64,000 nt of DNA from the NCBI RefSeq assembly GCF_013170705.1, contig NZ_CP033334.1:1116001-1180000 (forward strand), given 5' to 3'. How positions within the stretch are numbered: position 1 is the first letter of the stretch; each line of letters opens with the position of its first letter. Both the position numbers and the translations under genes were made by a program. The notes beneath the pieces were generated by a model. The model did not search any database. It was given only the letters and a program-made list of their open reading frames with translations, and had not been told where the DNA came from. Positions 18,049 to 26,742 of this stretch are shown in pieces. The DNA is from Mesorhizobium loti (GTDB lineage Bacteria; Pseudomonadota; Alphaproteobacteria; Rhizobiales; Rhizobiaceae).

Positions 18049-18073
18049 GGCTCTCCCCCTTGTTTTTTAGTTT

Positions 18074-18145
18074 GACGCAATTCCCTAGGGAAACCGCGAT
18101 GCGGTTTTCCCGGGAAAACCGCTTCACACTTTTCCTGAAATTGCT
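18074..18145. repeat. Dispersed palindromic element with GAAAACCGC core
   Basis: It contains GCGGTTTTCCCGGGAAAACCGC, split here as GCGGTTTTCC and CGGGAAAACCGC, and the flanks GACGCAATTCC and GAAATTGCTC. It shares the ACCGCTTCACACTTTTC module with the elements at 38101, 51136 and 52507. It ends one base before the yciB stop codon. Confidence 0.75.
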
Positions 18146-18820
18146 CTACTTGCCTGCCTTCTCTTCCCCGCTCGCCTTGTCGTCCAGCGAATGGCGCAGG
18201 ATCAGCGGCATCTGGCTGAAGGTGAACAAAAGCGTGATCGGCATGATGCCCCAGACCTTGAAGGTAACCCAGGCATCGGTGGAAAAATTGCGCCACACCA
18301 CTTCGTTGACGACGGCCAGGAACAGGAAGAACAGGCCCCAGCGGAAGGTGAGTTTTTTCCAGCCTTCGGCATCCAGCCTGAAGGCTGAATCAAAGACATA
18401 GCCGAGCAGAGACCTGCCGAAGAACAGGCCGCCGAGCAGAACGCCGCCGAACAGCGTGTTGACGATGGTCGGCTTCATCTTGATGAAGATGTCGTCCTGC
18501 AGATAGAGCGTCAGTGCACCGAATATGAAGACGACGACGCCCGAAACCATCGGCATGATCGGCAAGGTGCGCGTCAGCAGCCAGGAAGCGATCAACGCGA
18601 TGGCCGTGGCGGCCATGAACAGGCCGGTGGCGACGAAGATCGGGCCGCCGAATTCGCCCAGGACCGGGAATTTCTGCACCAGCCATTCGCCGCGCGCATT
18701 GGCGAAGAAGAAGACCAGCAGCGGCCCAAGCTCCAGCACCAGCTTGAGCAGGGGATTGACGCCTTCCTTCTTCTCTTTCTGCGGGTCGGACGGATCGCGT
18801 TCGAGAATGGGTGGGTTCAT
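18146..18820 (-). CDS. yciB: Inner-membrane-spanning protein YciB (septation protein A / IspZ)
   Basis: A 224-residue protein with five or six membrane helices. The N-terminal part is hydrophilic and longer than in E. coli YciB. The core has [33 protein letters not shown] and the C-terminal [25 protein letters not shown], all hallmarks of the YciB/IspA septation family. The protein is implicated in cell-envelope synthesis and division. The gene lies just downstream of ftsY on the same strand (45 bp gap), the usual alphaproteobacterial order. Confidence 0.92.
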   Translation of the reverse strand: MNPPILERDPSDPQKEKKEGVNPLLKLVLELGPLLVFFFANARGEWLVQKFPVLGEFGGPIFVATGLFMAATAIALIASWLLTRTLPIMPMVSGVVVFIFGALTLYLQDDIFIKMKPTIVNTLFGGVLLGGLFFGRSLLGYVFDSAFRLDAEGWKKLTFRWGLFFLFLAVVNEVVWRNFSTDAWVTFKVWGIMPITLLFTFSQMPLILRHSLDDKASGEEKAGK

Positions 18821-18865
18821 GATCTTCCTTCTTACGCACGATCCCGTTCAAAAGGGACCATGCCG

Positions 18866-20923
18866 TTACGCCACTCCAGCGATCGCCCTGGCGAATTCGC
18901 TTGCCGAGAAAGGCTCGAGGTCGTCGACCTGTTCGCCGACGCCGATGAAATAGACAGGCAATTTGTGCTTTGCCGCGATCGCCACCAGAATACCGCCGCG
19001 CGCCGTGCCGTCCAGCTTGGTCATCACCAGGCCGTTGACGCCGGCGATGTTGCGGAAGATCTCGACCTGGTTGAGCGCGTTCTGGCCGGTGGTGGCGTCG
19101 ACCGTCTGCAGCACGGTGTGCGGCGCTTCCGGATCGAGCTTGCCCAGCACGCGCACGATCTTTTCCAGTTCCGCCATCAGTTCGGTCTTGTTCTGCAGGC
19201 GGCCGGCGGTGTCGATGATCAGCACGTCGGAGCCGGCTTCCCTGGCCTTCTCGAAGGCGTCATAGGCGAGGCCGGCCGCATCGGCGCCGAGCTTGGAGGC
19301 GATGACGGGCGATTTCGTGCGCTCGCCCCAGATCTTCAGCTGCTCGATGGCCGCGGCGCGGAACGTGTCGCCGGCCGCCAGCATCACCGACAGGCCGCCA
19401 TCGGTCAGTTTTGCCGCGAGCTTGCCTATGGTGGTGGTCTTGCCGGTGCCGTTGACGCCGACCACCAGGATGACATGCGGCTTGTGCGAGAGGTCGAGCT
19501 CCAGTGGCCGGGCGACAGGGGTCAGCACCTTCTCCACCTCGGCGGCCATGACGGTGCGTACGTCCGTGTCGGAGACATCCTTGCCGTAGCGGCTGGCGGC
19601 CAGCGCGTCGGTGATACGAAGCGCGGTTTCCATGCCGAGGTCGGCGCGGATCAGCACGTCCTCCAGGTCCTGCAGCGTGTCTTCGTCCAGCTTACGCCTG
19701 GTGAAGACGCCCGCAATGTTGCCGGTGAGTTCGCGCGAGGACCGGGCAAGCCCATCCCGCATGCGCTGGAACCACGACCGCCTCGGCGCCGCCTCCGGCG
19801 CTTTTTGCGGCTCGGCCTTCTGCTCGACCTTCTTGGCGACGGTCACCTTGCCGGGAGCGGGTTTCGGCTCGGGCGCCGGCTGGGGGACGGGCCGCGGCTC
19901 GGGCGCGATCTCGGCAATGACAGGCTGCGTCTCCGGCGCGGGCAGGCGGATGGGCGGTGCGATCTCCACCGGTGGCGCCGGAATCGTAGGCGCGGCTTCG
20001 GTGGCTGGCGTCACGTCATCCGCAGGCTGGCGCTGCCCCTCACCCTTACCCTCTCCCCGTGAAGTACGGGGAGAGGGGGGCGTCAGTGTCGAGGCTTCTT
20101 CTTCGATGTCAGTAAGATGGGCGCTGGCGTCACGATCAGCGTTCTTCTCCCTGTCTCTATACGGGGAGAAGGTGCCGGCAGGCGGATGAGGGGCGGCGCC
20201 TGCCTCTGAAGTCGGCTGCGTGGGAGGCGAGGCCGGTGAGGGCACTTCGACGGGTGCGGGCGTCTCGGCTGGAACCTCGGCAGGCGGCGCCGGCACTTCT
20301 ATCGGCGCCGGTTCGGGCTGCCTTTCCGGGCGCGGCGGCGCAATCTCCGGCTCGGCTGGCGCGGGAGCGGGGACTTCTTGCGGCTGCGGTTCGGGCGTGG
20401 GCTGCGGAGTGTCCGGGGGAAGCGGAATTTCCTGGGGCGCCGGCGGCTCCACAGGCGTTTCAGGCGCGGGTTCTTCTTCCGGCTCGGGTTCCGGCAGCGG
20501 TTCCGGCTCGGGCGGAACGGTCGGCTGAGGCTCCGGCGGGATGGTCGGAGTGGGCTCGGGTTGCGGTTCCTCGACAGGCACTGGTTCCTGCGAAGGAGCC
20601 GCAACCGGTTCGAGCGTGTCCTTTACCTCCCTCTCGACGGGGGAGGTCCCAAGCGAAGCTTGGGGGTGGGGGTGACTGGCGCTGGCGTCGGCGCCATCAC
20701 CCCTCCCCGCCACTTCGTGGCGACCCTCCCCATCAAGGGGAGGGAGGGGCTCAGGCCGCGGCTCGTCGCGCTTCAAGAACTCCGGAACGACCTGTTCGGC
20801 CGCCGGCTTCAGCGAATCGAGCTGGTCCCATTTGATCGGCGGCAGCGGGGCGGTCTCGTCAACGCGCTCCTCGACAACCTCTTTCTTGCCGAACGAAAAT
20901 ATCTTCTTGAAAAAACCAGCCAT
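18866..20923 (-). CDS. ftsY: Signal recognition particle receptor FtsY with a long repeat-bearing N-terminus
   Basis: A 685-residue GTPase that docks SRP-ribosome complexes at the membrane. The NG domain occupies roughly the last 300 residues: Walker A GVNGTGKTT at about 489-497, DTFRAAA, the G3 box DTAGR near 571, and TKLDGTARGG near 635. The N-terminal A domain is about 370 residues of Pro/Glu-rich sequence after an amphipathic start MAGFFKKIFSFGKK. Two stretches, residues about 58-100 and 244-295, break the Pro/Glu pattern and are encoded by REP-like palindromic elements. The gene is followed by yciB and preceded by mtaB, 12 bp away. Confidence 0.95.
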   Translation of the reverse strand: MAGFFKKIFSFGKKEVVEERVDETAPLPPIKWDQLDSLKPAAEQVVPEFLKRDEPRPEPLPPLDGEGRHEVAGRGDGADASASHPHPQASLGTSPVEREVKDTLEPVAAPSQEPVPVEEPQPEPTPTIPPEPQPTVPPEPEPLPEPEPEEEPAPETPVEPPAPQEIPLPPDTPQPTPEPQPQEVPAPAPAEPEIAPPRPERQPEPAPIEVPAPPAEVPAETPAPVEVPSPASPPTQPTSEAGAAPHPPAGTFSPYRDREKNADRDASAHLTDIEEEASTLTPPSPRTSRGEGKGEGQRQPADDVTPATEAAPTIPAPPVEIAPPIRLPAPETQPVIAEIAPEPRPVPQPAPEPKPAPGKVTVAKKVEQKAEPQKAPEAAPRRSWFQRMRDGLARSSRELTGNIAGVFTRRKLDEDTLQDLEDVLIRADLGMETALRITDALAASRYGKDVSDTDVRTVMAAEVEKVLTPVARPLELDLSHKPHVILVVGVNGTGKTTTIGKLAAKLTDGGLSVMLAAGDTFRAAAIEQLKIWGERTKSPVIASKLGADAAGLAYDAFEKAREAGSDVLIIDTAGRLQNKTELMAELEKIVRVLGKLDPEAPHTVLQTVDATTGQNALNQVEIFRNIAGVNGLVMTKLDGTARGGILVAIAAKHKLPVYFIGVGEQVDDLEPFSASEFARAIAGVA
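20037..20195. repeat. REP-like elements inside ftsY (second block)
   Basis: Two hairpins, CCTCTCCCCGT-GAAGT-ACGGGGAGAGG (20050-20076) and CTTCTCC...GGGGAGAAG (20144-20171), then GGCGGATGAGGGGC. These are the same modules as the intergenic copies at 7790 and 16665, but they are read in frame as residues about 244-295 of FtsY. Confidence 0.82.
20625..20750. repeat. REP-like element inside ftsY (first block)
   Basis: Four nested palindromes: ACCTCCC/GGGAGGT, CCCAAGC-GAA-GCTTGGG, CGCCAC-TTC-GTGGCG and CCCTCCCC...GGGGAGGG. They are translated as FtsY residues about 58-100, which include LPPLDGEGRHEVAGRGDG. Confidence 0.85.
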
Positions 20924-20935
20924 GCTTTGCGTTTC

Positions 20936-22276
20936 TCAGGCGGCGCGTGCGGCAAGCGGGGCTGCGTTCAGCCTGATACCATCGTGGCCAGTAATTGTCG
21001 CTTCGACGATCTCGCCCGGCGCGCCGGTGTCGAGTGCGGCAAGCGTGAAGCCTTCGGTGCGGCCGAGGCCGTCACGTTCGATCAGGATCGACTGACGCGT
21101 TCCGGGCAGCGAGGACAGATGGCGCCGATACGCGGCTTCACCGGCGGCGCGCAGCCGTGCGGCGCGCTGCTTGACCACCTCGCGGCGCAGCTGCGGCATG
21201 CGTGCGGCGGGCGTGCCTTCGCGCGGGCTGAACGGGAAGACGTGAAGGTGGGTCAGGCCGCACTCCTCGACGATTTTCATCGAGTTCTCGAACATGGCGT
21301 CGGTCTCGGTCGGGAAGCCGGCGATAATGTCGGCGCCGAAGACAATCGCGGGGCGCAATTTGCGCACATCCTCGCAGAAACGGATCGACTGGTCGCGCAG
21401 ATGCCTGCGCTTCATGCGCTTCAGGATCATGTCGTCGCCGGACTGCAGCGACAGATGCAGATGCGGCATCAGCCTGTGTTCGGTGGCGATGGCTTCGAGC
21501 AATTCGTCGTCGGCCTCGATCGAATCGATCGATGACAGCCTGAGCCGCTTCACGTCGGGCACCTGCCTGAGGATGGTCTTCACCAGTCTGCCAAGCTTGG
21601 GCGAGCCCGGCAGGTCGGCGCCGAAGCTGGTCATGTCGACACCGGTCAGCACGATCTCGGCATAGCCGTTGCCGGCGAGCCGCTTGACCTGTTCGACCAC
21701 CGCGCCCATCGGCACCGAGCGCGAATTGCCGCGGCCGTAAGGAATGATGCAGAAGGTGCAGCGATGGTCGCAGCCATTCTGCACCTGGACGAAGGCGCGG
21801 GCGCGGCCCTCGATGGCGTCGACCATATGGCCGGCGGTCTCGCGCACGGAGAATATGTCGTTGACGCGGGCCTTCTCGGTGTCGTTGACGCCGAAATCCG
21901 GCAGCGCGCGATAGGAATGCGCCTTGAGCTTCTCTTCATTGCCAAGCACGAGATCGACCTCGTCCATGGCCGCGAATTTTTCCGGCTCGGTCTGCGCGGC
22001 GCAGCCGGTGACGATGATGCGTGCCCGCGGGTTGTCACGGCGCGCCTTGCGGATCGCCTGTCTGGCCTGGCGCACCGCCTCGCCGGTGACGGCACAGGTG
22101 TTGAAGATGACGGCGCCACCGCCCAGCGCGCCAAGACCGGCGCTCTCGGCCTCGCGCCGCATCACTTCGGATTCATAGGTGTTCAGCCGGCAGCCGAAGG
22201 TCACCACATCAATGCGGCTGGGAGCCTCGGAAAGGGAGCCGTCGCCATCAGGGCTCCTGGACAGAGCAACCGACAT
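20936..22276 (-). CDS. mtaB: tRNA t6A37 methylthiotransferase MtaB
   Basis: A 446-residue radical SAM methylthiotransferase. The N-terminal UPF0004 domain supplies three cluster cysteines: Cys29 (TFGCRLN), Cys61 (NTCAVT) and Cys92 (TGCAAQ). The radical SAM motif CDHRCTFC holds Cys169, Cys173 and Cys176. A C-terminal TRAM-like region follows. The TFGCRLN signature and the length separate MtaB from MiaB and RimO. It converts t6A to ms2t6A at position 37 of ANN-decoding tRNAs. Its ATG overlaps the dapF stop by one base, so the two form an operon with ftsY. Confidence 0.93.
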   Translation of the reverse strand: MSVALSRSPDGDGSLSEAPSRIDVVTFGCRLNTYESEVMRREAESAGLGALGGGAVIFNTCAVTGEAVRQARQAIRKARRDNPRARIIVTGCAAQTEPEKFAAMDEVDLVLGNEEKLKAHSYRALPDFGVNDTEKARVNDIFSVRETAGHMVDAIEGRARAFVQVQNGCDHRCTFCIIPYGRGNSRSVPMGAVVEQVKRLAGNGYAEIVLTGVDMTSFGADLPGSPKLGRLVKTILRQVPDVKRLRLSSIDSIEADDELLEAIATEHRLMPHLHLSLQSGDDMILKRMKRRHLRDQSIRFCEDVRKLRPAIVFGADIIAGFPTETDAMFENSMKIVEECGLTHLHVFPFSPREGTPAARMPQLRREVVKQRAARLRAAGEAAYRRHLSSLPGTRQSILIERDGLGRTEGFTLAALDTGAPGEIVEATITGHDGIRLNAAPLAARAA

Positions 22277-23172
22277 CAGGCCGCGCTTTCGGTATCACGG
22301 GCCCAGGTGCCGGTCGAGGGATCGAAACTGCCGGAAAATTCCCATTCGGCCGCACCCGTCAGGATGACGTGGTCGTCATCGCGCCATTCGACATGCAGCG
22401 TGCCGCCGCCGGGGGTCAACAGGCTGACGCTGCGTCCGGTCCGCCTGGTGCGCGCTGCCGCCACCACGGCGGCGCAGGCCGCCGAGCCGCAGGCCTTGGT
22501 CAGGCCGGCGCCGCGTTCCCAGGTACGGATGATCATGCTCTCGGGAGACGTGACCTGGGCAATGGTGATGTTGGCGCGCTCGGGGAAGATCGGGTGGTTT
22601 TCGAGCAGCGGGCCGAAGCGGTCGAGCTCATAGGACCAGACGTCGTGGTCGACCCAGAAGATGGCGTGCGGATTGCCCATCGAGACGGCCGAAGGCGAAT
22701 GCAGCACGGGCGCGTCGATCGGGCCGATCTGCAATTCGATCATGCGGGTGTCGCGGAACTCCTCGGCGAGCGGAATCTCCTGCCAGCCGAAACGCGGCAT
22801 GCCCATGTCGACCGAGATCGTGCCGTCGGCATGTTCCCTGGCGTTGAGGATGCCGGCGCGGGTCTCGAAGGTGAAGGTCTTCTGGCCGGTCTCGGCGGCA
22901 AGCGCCTGGACGACGCAGCGCATGCCGTTGCCGCAGGCCTGCGCGCTGGTGCCGTCCGAATTCAGGATGTCGACATAGTAGGCCGTGCCCGGTGTCTTGG
23001 CGTCATGGATCGCCATGATCTGGTCGAAGCGGGTCGCGGCATCGGCGTTCAGCGCAAGGGCGGCCGCCGCCGTCACCTGATCGGCACGGCCGCGCATGTC
23101 GGCGACGATGATCTCGTTGCCGATGCCGTTCATCTTGGCGAAGGGGGCGGTGCCTGCCATTCTTCCGGTCAT
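22276..23172 (-). CDS. dapF: Diaminopimelate epimerase
   Basis: A 298-residue PLP-independent epimerase that turns LL- into meso-diaminopimelate for lysine and peptidoglycan. The two catalytic cysteines are in ACGNGMRC (Cys80) and ACGSAACAA (Cys228), each within a conserved motif of the two symmetrical halves, and the N-terminal [10 protein letters not shown] is typical. An alternative ATG at 23160 would shorten the protein by four residues. The gene overlaps mtaB by one base. Confidence 0.95.
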   Translation of the reverse strand: MTGRMAGTAPFAKMNGIGNEIIVADMRGRADQVTAAAALALNADAATRFDQIMAIHDAKTPGTAYYVDILNSDGTSAQACGNGMRCVVQALAAETGQKTFTFETRAGILNAREHADGTISVDMGMPRFGWQEIPLAEEFRDTRMIELQIGPIDAPVLHSPSAVSMGNPHAIFWVDHDVWSYELDRFGPLLENHPIFPERANITIAQVTSPESMIIRTWERGAGLTKACGSAACAAVVAAARTRRTGRSVSLLTPGGGTLHVEWRDDDHVILTGAAEWEFSGSFDPSTGTWARDTESAA

Positions 23173-23232
23173 TCCGTGTCCATTTGGCGCTATATGGCGG
23201 AAACGGGCGGGAATTACCAGTCCGGCGTCGGT

Positions 23233-23670
23233 TCAACCGAGTTCTTGGGCAAGTCCGATGAGAAGCCCTTCAGGCCCACGGATGTAGCAGAGCCGATACA
23301 CGTCTTTGTACTGGACGACTTCGCCCACGAGTTCAGCGCCGCGCCTGCGGAGCCTTTCAAACGTATCGTCGACATTGTCCACGGTGAACATGGCGCGAAG
23401 GTAGCCCAGCGCGTTGACTGGCGCTGTCCGGTGATCCGCGACGACAATCGGCCTGAGGAAGCGAGAGAGCTCAAGCCGGCTGTGGCCGTCCGGTGTGCGC
23501 ATCATGGCGACCTCGACGTGCTGATCGCCCAGTCCAGTGACACGTCCGGCCCATTCTCCCTCGATCGTGGCCCGCCCTTCGAGTTCGAGGCCGAGTTCGA
23601 GAAAGAAATCGATCGTCGCTGCGAGATCTTCGACGACGATTCCCACGTTGTCCATCCGTTTGAGCGCCAT
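23233..23670 (-). CDS. VOC family protein (glyoxalase/dioxygenase superfamily)
   Basis: A 145-residue protein with two beta-alpha-beta-beta-beta modules: MDNVGIVVEDLAATIDFFLELGLEL at the start and YLRAMFTVDNVDDTFERLRRRGAEL in the second half, ending in YIRGPEGLLIGLAQEL with the C-terminal metal-binding Glu position. The fold covers glyoxalases, dioxygenases and resistance proteins, so the reaction is open. The ATG at 23670 has TTGGAGATT upstream and gives the canonical N-terminus; the frame extends upstream with no similarity. Confidence 0.82.
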   Translation of the reverse strand: MALKRMDNVGIVVEDLAATIDFFLELGLELEGRATIEGEWAGRVTGLGDQHVEVAMMRTPDGHSRLELSRFLRPIVVADHRTAPVNALGYLRAMFTVDNVDDTFERLRRRGAELVGEVVQYKDVYRLCYIRGPEGLLIGLAQELG

Positions 23671-23793
23671 GTTCGCAATCTCCAAGATGCCATGCGACCG
23701 TTTCGTTGCCGTCCACATCGGGAGCTTGAATCATGGACCGCCTCAAACCGCTACCATTTTCCAGACGGTCATCCGACGGCGAAAACGCCAGAC

Positions 23794-23955
23794 TTACGTC
23801 ACCGCGAAGATGCCAAGCACCACCAGCAGGAAGATGACGAGAACGATGCCGATGAGGATGCGCGCGCCTGTAGCGGCGGCTCCGGCCAGCGCCGGCATGC
23901 CGAGCAGGCTCGCCGCCGCGGCGATGATCAGGAGAATGATGATCCATTTGATCAT
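23794..23955 (-). CDS. DUF1328 small membrane protein (YtjA-like)
   Basis: A 53-residue hydrophobic protein with two helices. MIKWIIILLIIAAAASLLG, then the AGAAATGARILIG turn and a second helix ending in GIFAVT, match the DUF1328/YtjA family. The function is unknown; homologues are often stress-induced. The ATG at 23955 is the family start and has GAGG upstream. Confidence 0.85.
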   Translation of the reverse strand: MIKWIIILLIIAAAASLLGMPALAGAAATGARILIGIVLVIFLLVVLGIFAVT

Positions 23956-24153
23956 GGGAATGCCTCGCAAACCGACAGATTTTGAAACCGCATGAAGAAC
24001 GCGGCTGCCGTGCCTGGGTTCCCGCGGTCCGGGAGGCGGTGTCAGCGGCAAAACCTAAGCGCGTCGCGTAAGCGGATCATGCGGCGCGCTTCAGGTCTTT
24101 AGTTCCTATGCGTGTCATTCTCCCAAAGCGAGATCGCTTTTGGGCGACATGCA

Positions 24154-24720
24154 TCAGCTTGCGATCTCGATATCGGTGCTGAAGGGCGCGGTCTTGGCCG
24201 AGTTCTGGTCATGCATGAGGAAGTTGCACTTGTATTTCCCGGCCGGCAGTCCATCCAGGGACAGGTCGAGCTTGAAGAAGAGTTCGCGGTTGTGCGAGCG
24301 GGAAGCGACCTGAACGCTGCCGATTTTCTCGAAGGTGCCCAGGGCTTCGCCCGAGTCCGAAAGCACGGTGAGGTCGACGGAAAGCGCGATCTGGCTGTTG
24401 CCGAGGCCGTCCGACCCGTAGCCATAGCCGACCGGTTCCATATAGAGCACGACCTTCTCGCCGGGCTTGTAGATGTGATTGGCGCGCTCGCTGTAGATGC
24501 CGAAGCCGCTGGCCGTGTCGACCTGTTTGACATTCTGCACGGCGAGCGGCATCGCTTGCCACAAGGCTTCCTCGGCGCCGCGGAATTTCTCCAGCGCGCC
24601 GGCTCCGTCCCCCGCCTGCAATGCCTTTTCGGCGTCGGCGGCGCGGTCGGCGATGTCCCCGGCATAGGCCGCCGAGGTGGAGATTGTCGCGGCAAGCAGG
24701 GCAGCCAGGATCGATTTCAT
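24154..24720 (-). CDS. Exported protein of unknown function
   Basis: A 188-residue protein with a clear signal peptide (MKSILAALLAATISTSAAYAG, cleavage near residue 20). A short helical stretch with EKALQAGDGAGALEKFRGAEEALW follows. The rest is predicted beta-rich and contains KPGEKVVLYMEPVGYGYGSDG. I do not recognise a named family with certainty; similar proteins occur in rhizobia. It is likely to be periplasmic. The ATG at 24720 is preferred over a long upstream extension because the signal peptide starts there. Confidence 0.7.
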   Translation of the reverse strand: MKSILAALLAATISTSAAYAGDIADRAADAEKALQAGDGAGALEKFRGAEEALWQAMPLAVQNVKQVDTASGFGIYSERANHIYKPGEKVVLYMEPVGYGYGSDGLGNSQIALSVDLTVLSDSGEALGTFEKIGSVQVASRSHNRELFFKLDLSLDGLPAGKYKCNFLMHDQNSAKTAPFSTDIEIAS

Positions 24721-24790
24721 AGGATGCGTCTCCGTTCTTTGAGATGGTGGGCGAAACTCCCGTGGGGTAGACGTCAAACCTTGCCGGAGT

Positions 24791-25795
24791 TCAAGGCACT
24801 CTCCAGATTTCACCAGGCCGCAGGGCTCGAAAGCGCTCCCGTGGGATGTCCTCGGCGTCAAGCGCTTCGGCAAGTTTGCGGACCGGCTCGTCCATCGGCT
24901 CGTCGGTGAGCTGGAAGGTGCCCCAGTGGCAACCGGCGGCGAAGACGGCATCGCACAGCTTCATGCCTTGCACCGCTTCCTCCGGGTTCTGGTGCTGCGG
25001 CGCCATGAACCAGCGCGGCTCGTAGGCGCCGATCGGCAGGATGGCGAAACGGAAACCGCCATGTTTGGCCGCCATCAGCCGGTAGTTGATGCCGTCGTGG
25101 AAGCCGGTGTCGCCGGCGAAGTAGATATTGCCGCCTGGCGTCTCGATGACGAAGCCGGCCCACAATGCCATGCGCCGGTCACGCGCGCCGCGCGCCGACC
25201 AGTGATGCGCCGGCTCGATGTGGACGAAGACGCCGTCACCGAGATCGACCCTGTCACCCCAGTCATATGCCGAAAGACGCATGCCGGGAACCGCCTCGCC
25301 GATGAGGACGTCGTTGCCGAGCGGGGTGACCACCAGCGGATGATGGCTGGCCTTGAGCTGCTTCAGCGTGGCGAGGTCGAGATGGTCGTAGTGATTGTGG
25401 CTGACCAGGACGAGGTCTATCGGCGGCAAGTCGGCGAAGGCGATGCCCGGCGGATTGACGCGTCGTGGCCCGGCGAAGGAAAACGGCGAAGTGCGTTGCG
25501 ACCAGACCGGATCGGTGAGGATGTTCAGCCCGGCGGTCTGGATCAGCAGGGTGGAGTGCCCGACCATGGTCACCGTGAGCTCGGCCCCCTCGACCTTCGC
25601 GGCTGGCCTTGCCTGTGGAAATGGGCTCGCACTGGTCGTGGGCCATTTCGCGCGCTGGCCGTTGAACTGCCATTTCAGCAGATCCACGAAGCGGCCGGGC
25701 ATCCGGCCGCCCGGGTTGAAGAACAAGGTGCCATCGAAATGGTCGCTGGGCGGACCGCTGTAATAGCGGTTGGCGGCTTTCTTTCTCGCGGCCAA
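24791..25795 (-). CDS. MBL-fold metallohydrolase (NAPE-PLD-like)
   Basis: A 334-residue metallo-beta-lactamase-fold protein. The metal motif HxHxDH appears as SHNHYDHLD, followed by the later ligands in IEPAHHWSARG, FAGDTGFHDG and GCHWGTFQLTDEP. The N-terminal RYYSGPPSDHFDGTLFFNPGG is typical of the N-acyl phosphatidylethanolamine phospholipase D-like group, and AELTVTMVGHSTLLIQ fits the UlaG/NAPE-PLD branch. No ATG precedes this region in frame. I place the start at TTG 25795, which has GGAG six bases upstream; the frame is open further upstream to 25945. The reaction is presumably hydrolysis of a phosphodiester or phospholipid. Confidence 0.78.
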   Translation of the reverse strand: MAARKKAANRYYSGPPSDHFDGTLFFNPGGRMPGRFVDLLKWQFNGQRAKWPTTSASPFPQARPAAKVEGAELTVTMVGHSTLLIQTAGLNILTDPVWSQRTSPFSFAGPRRVNPPGIAFADLPPIDLVLVSHNHYDHLDLATLKQLKASHHPLVVTPLGNDVLIGEAVPGMRLSAYDWGDRVDLGDGVFVHIEPAHHWSARGARDRRMALWAGFVIETPGGNIYFAGDTGFHDGINYRLMAAKHGGFRFAILPIGAYEPRWFMAPQHQNPEEAVQGMKLCDAVFAAGCHWGTFQLTDEPMDEPVRKLAEALDAEDIPRERFRALRPGEIWRVP

Positions 25796-25936
25796 GGTGT
25801 GCTCCGGCGTTTCGGCCCCTAGACATAGGTCCTGCGCCGATCGGCGCAAGCGCAGAATGGCGAAGGCGGAAGCTTTGCAAGCTGGGATCGCGGAGGCCGA
25901 GCAGCAAGCCGTCCGGTCATCCTGACTGCGATAAAT

Positions 25937-25966
25937 TTGCAACAAATCTTGCTACAAACCCTATTT
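25937..25966 (+). promoter_or_regulatory. Candidate promoter of omp19
   Basis: TTGCAA (25937-25942) and CTATTT (25961-25966) are separated by 18 bases in a locally AT-rich stretch, 100 bp before the omp19 ATG. A small hairpin, CCACC...GGTGG, lies between about 26000 and 26022. Weak evidence. Confidence 0.3.
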
Positions 25967-26065
25967 TAACCATATCGGGTTGAAATTTCGCCACCTTCTC
26001 CATCTTGGTGGAGGTGAGAGATTGCGCGGACGGCGTTCCCCCAGCCGGATCCGACGGAGGTTGGA

Positions 26066-26605
26066 ATGAATTTTTCGAAAAGCGGTCTGGTGGCCGTATC
26101 GCTGGCGGCGCTCGTTGCGAGTGGTTGCTCAACCTCACGGTTCTCGTCGATGGACGACCAGCAGCCGGCACCATTGCAGCCGGCGCCGGCCGGCCAGGTG
26201 ACCTCCAATCAGCTGCCGCCGCCGGCCTCGCCCGGCGCCACCGACCCGTCGCGGTTCCCGACCGCTCCGGCGAATACGCAGGTCGCGTCCTTGCCGCCGG
26301 ACGGCTCGGCACCCGCCGGTGCCTCGGATCTCAGCGCGGCAAGCGTCGCCGGCGTCTGGAACGCCAGCGTTTCCGGCCAGAGCTGCAAGATCGCGACGCC
26401 GCAGACCAAGTTCGGCGCCGGCTTCCGCGCCGGGCCGCTGCACTGCCCGGCGCCGATCGATGGCATCAAGTCGTGGAATGTCGCCGGCAAGCAACTGACG
26501 CTTTATGATGACAATGGCGGATCGCTGGCGCGGCTCTATTCCTCGGGCGGCTCGAAATTCGACGGCCAGACTTCCAGCGGGCAGCCGATTTCGCTTACAA
26601 GATAA
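26066..26605 (+). CDS. omp19: Omp19-type outer-membrane lipoprotein with protease-inhibitor (Inh) domain
   Basis: A 179-residue lipoprotein. The lipobox LVASGC marks Cys21 as the lipidated residue. A Pro/Ala/Gln-rich linker of about 70 residues follows, then a domain from SVAGVWNASVSGQSCKIATPQTKFG to the C-terminus that closely follows Brucella Omp19: RAGPLHCP, GKQLTLYDDNGG, LYSSG and FDGQT. The domain belongs to the AprI/Inh protease-inhibitor fold, and Brucella Omp19 is known to inhibit proteases. The two conserved cysteines in the domain could form a disulfide. The gene appears monocistronic. Confidence 0.9.
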   Translation: MNFSKSGLVAVSLAALVASGCSTSRFSSMDDQQPAPLQPAPAGQVTSNQLPPPASPGATDPSRFPTAPANTQVASLPPDGSAPAGASDLSAASVAGVWNASVSGQSCKIATPQTKFGAGFRAGPLHCPAPIDGIKSWNVAGKQLTLYDDNGGSLARLYSSGGSKFDGQTSSGQPISLTR

Positions 26606-26742
26606 GCTGGATATGCCGATATTCAGGTGATGCCGGCCTGCGAACGGCTTCTCGAAAGCCGACATTCTCGGCTCGGCCTGACCTGAATCTCAACACACCA
26701 AGTCCTCCCCGGAGCATCCTGCTCTGAACAACGACGTGACCG

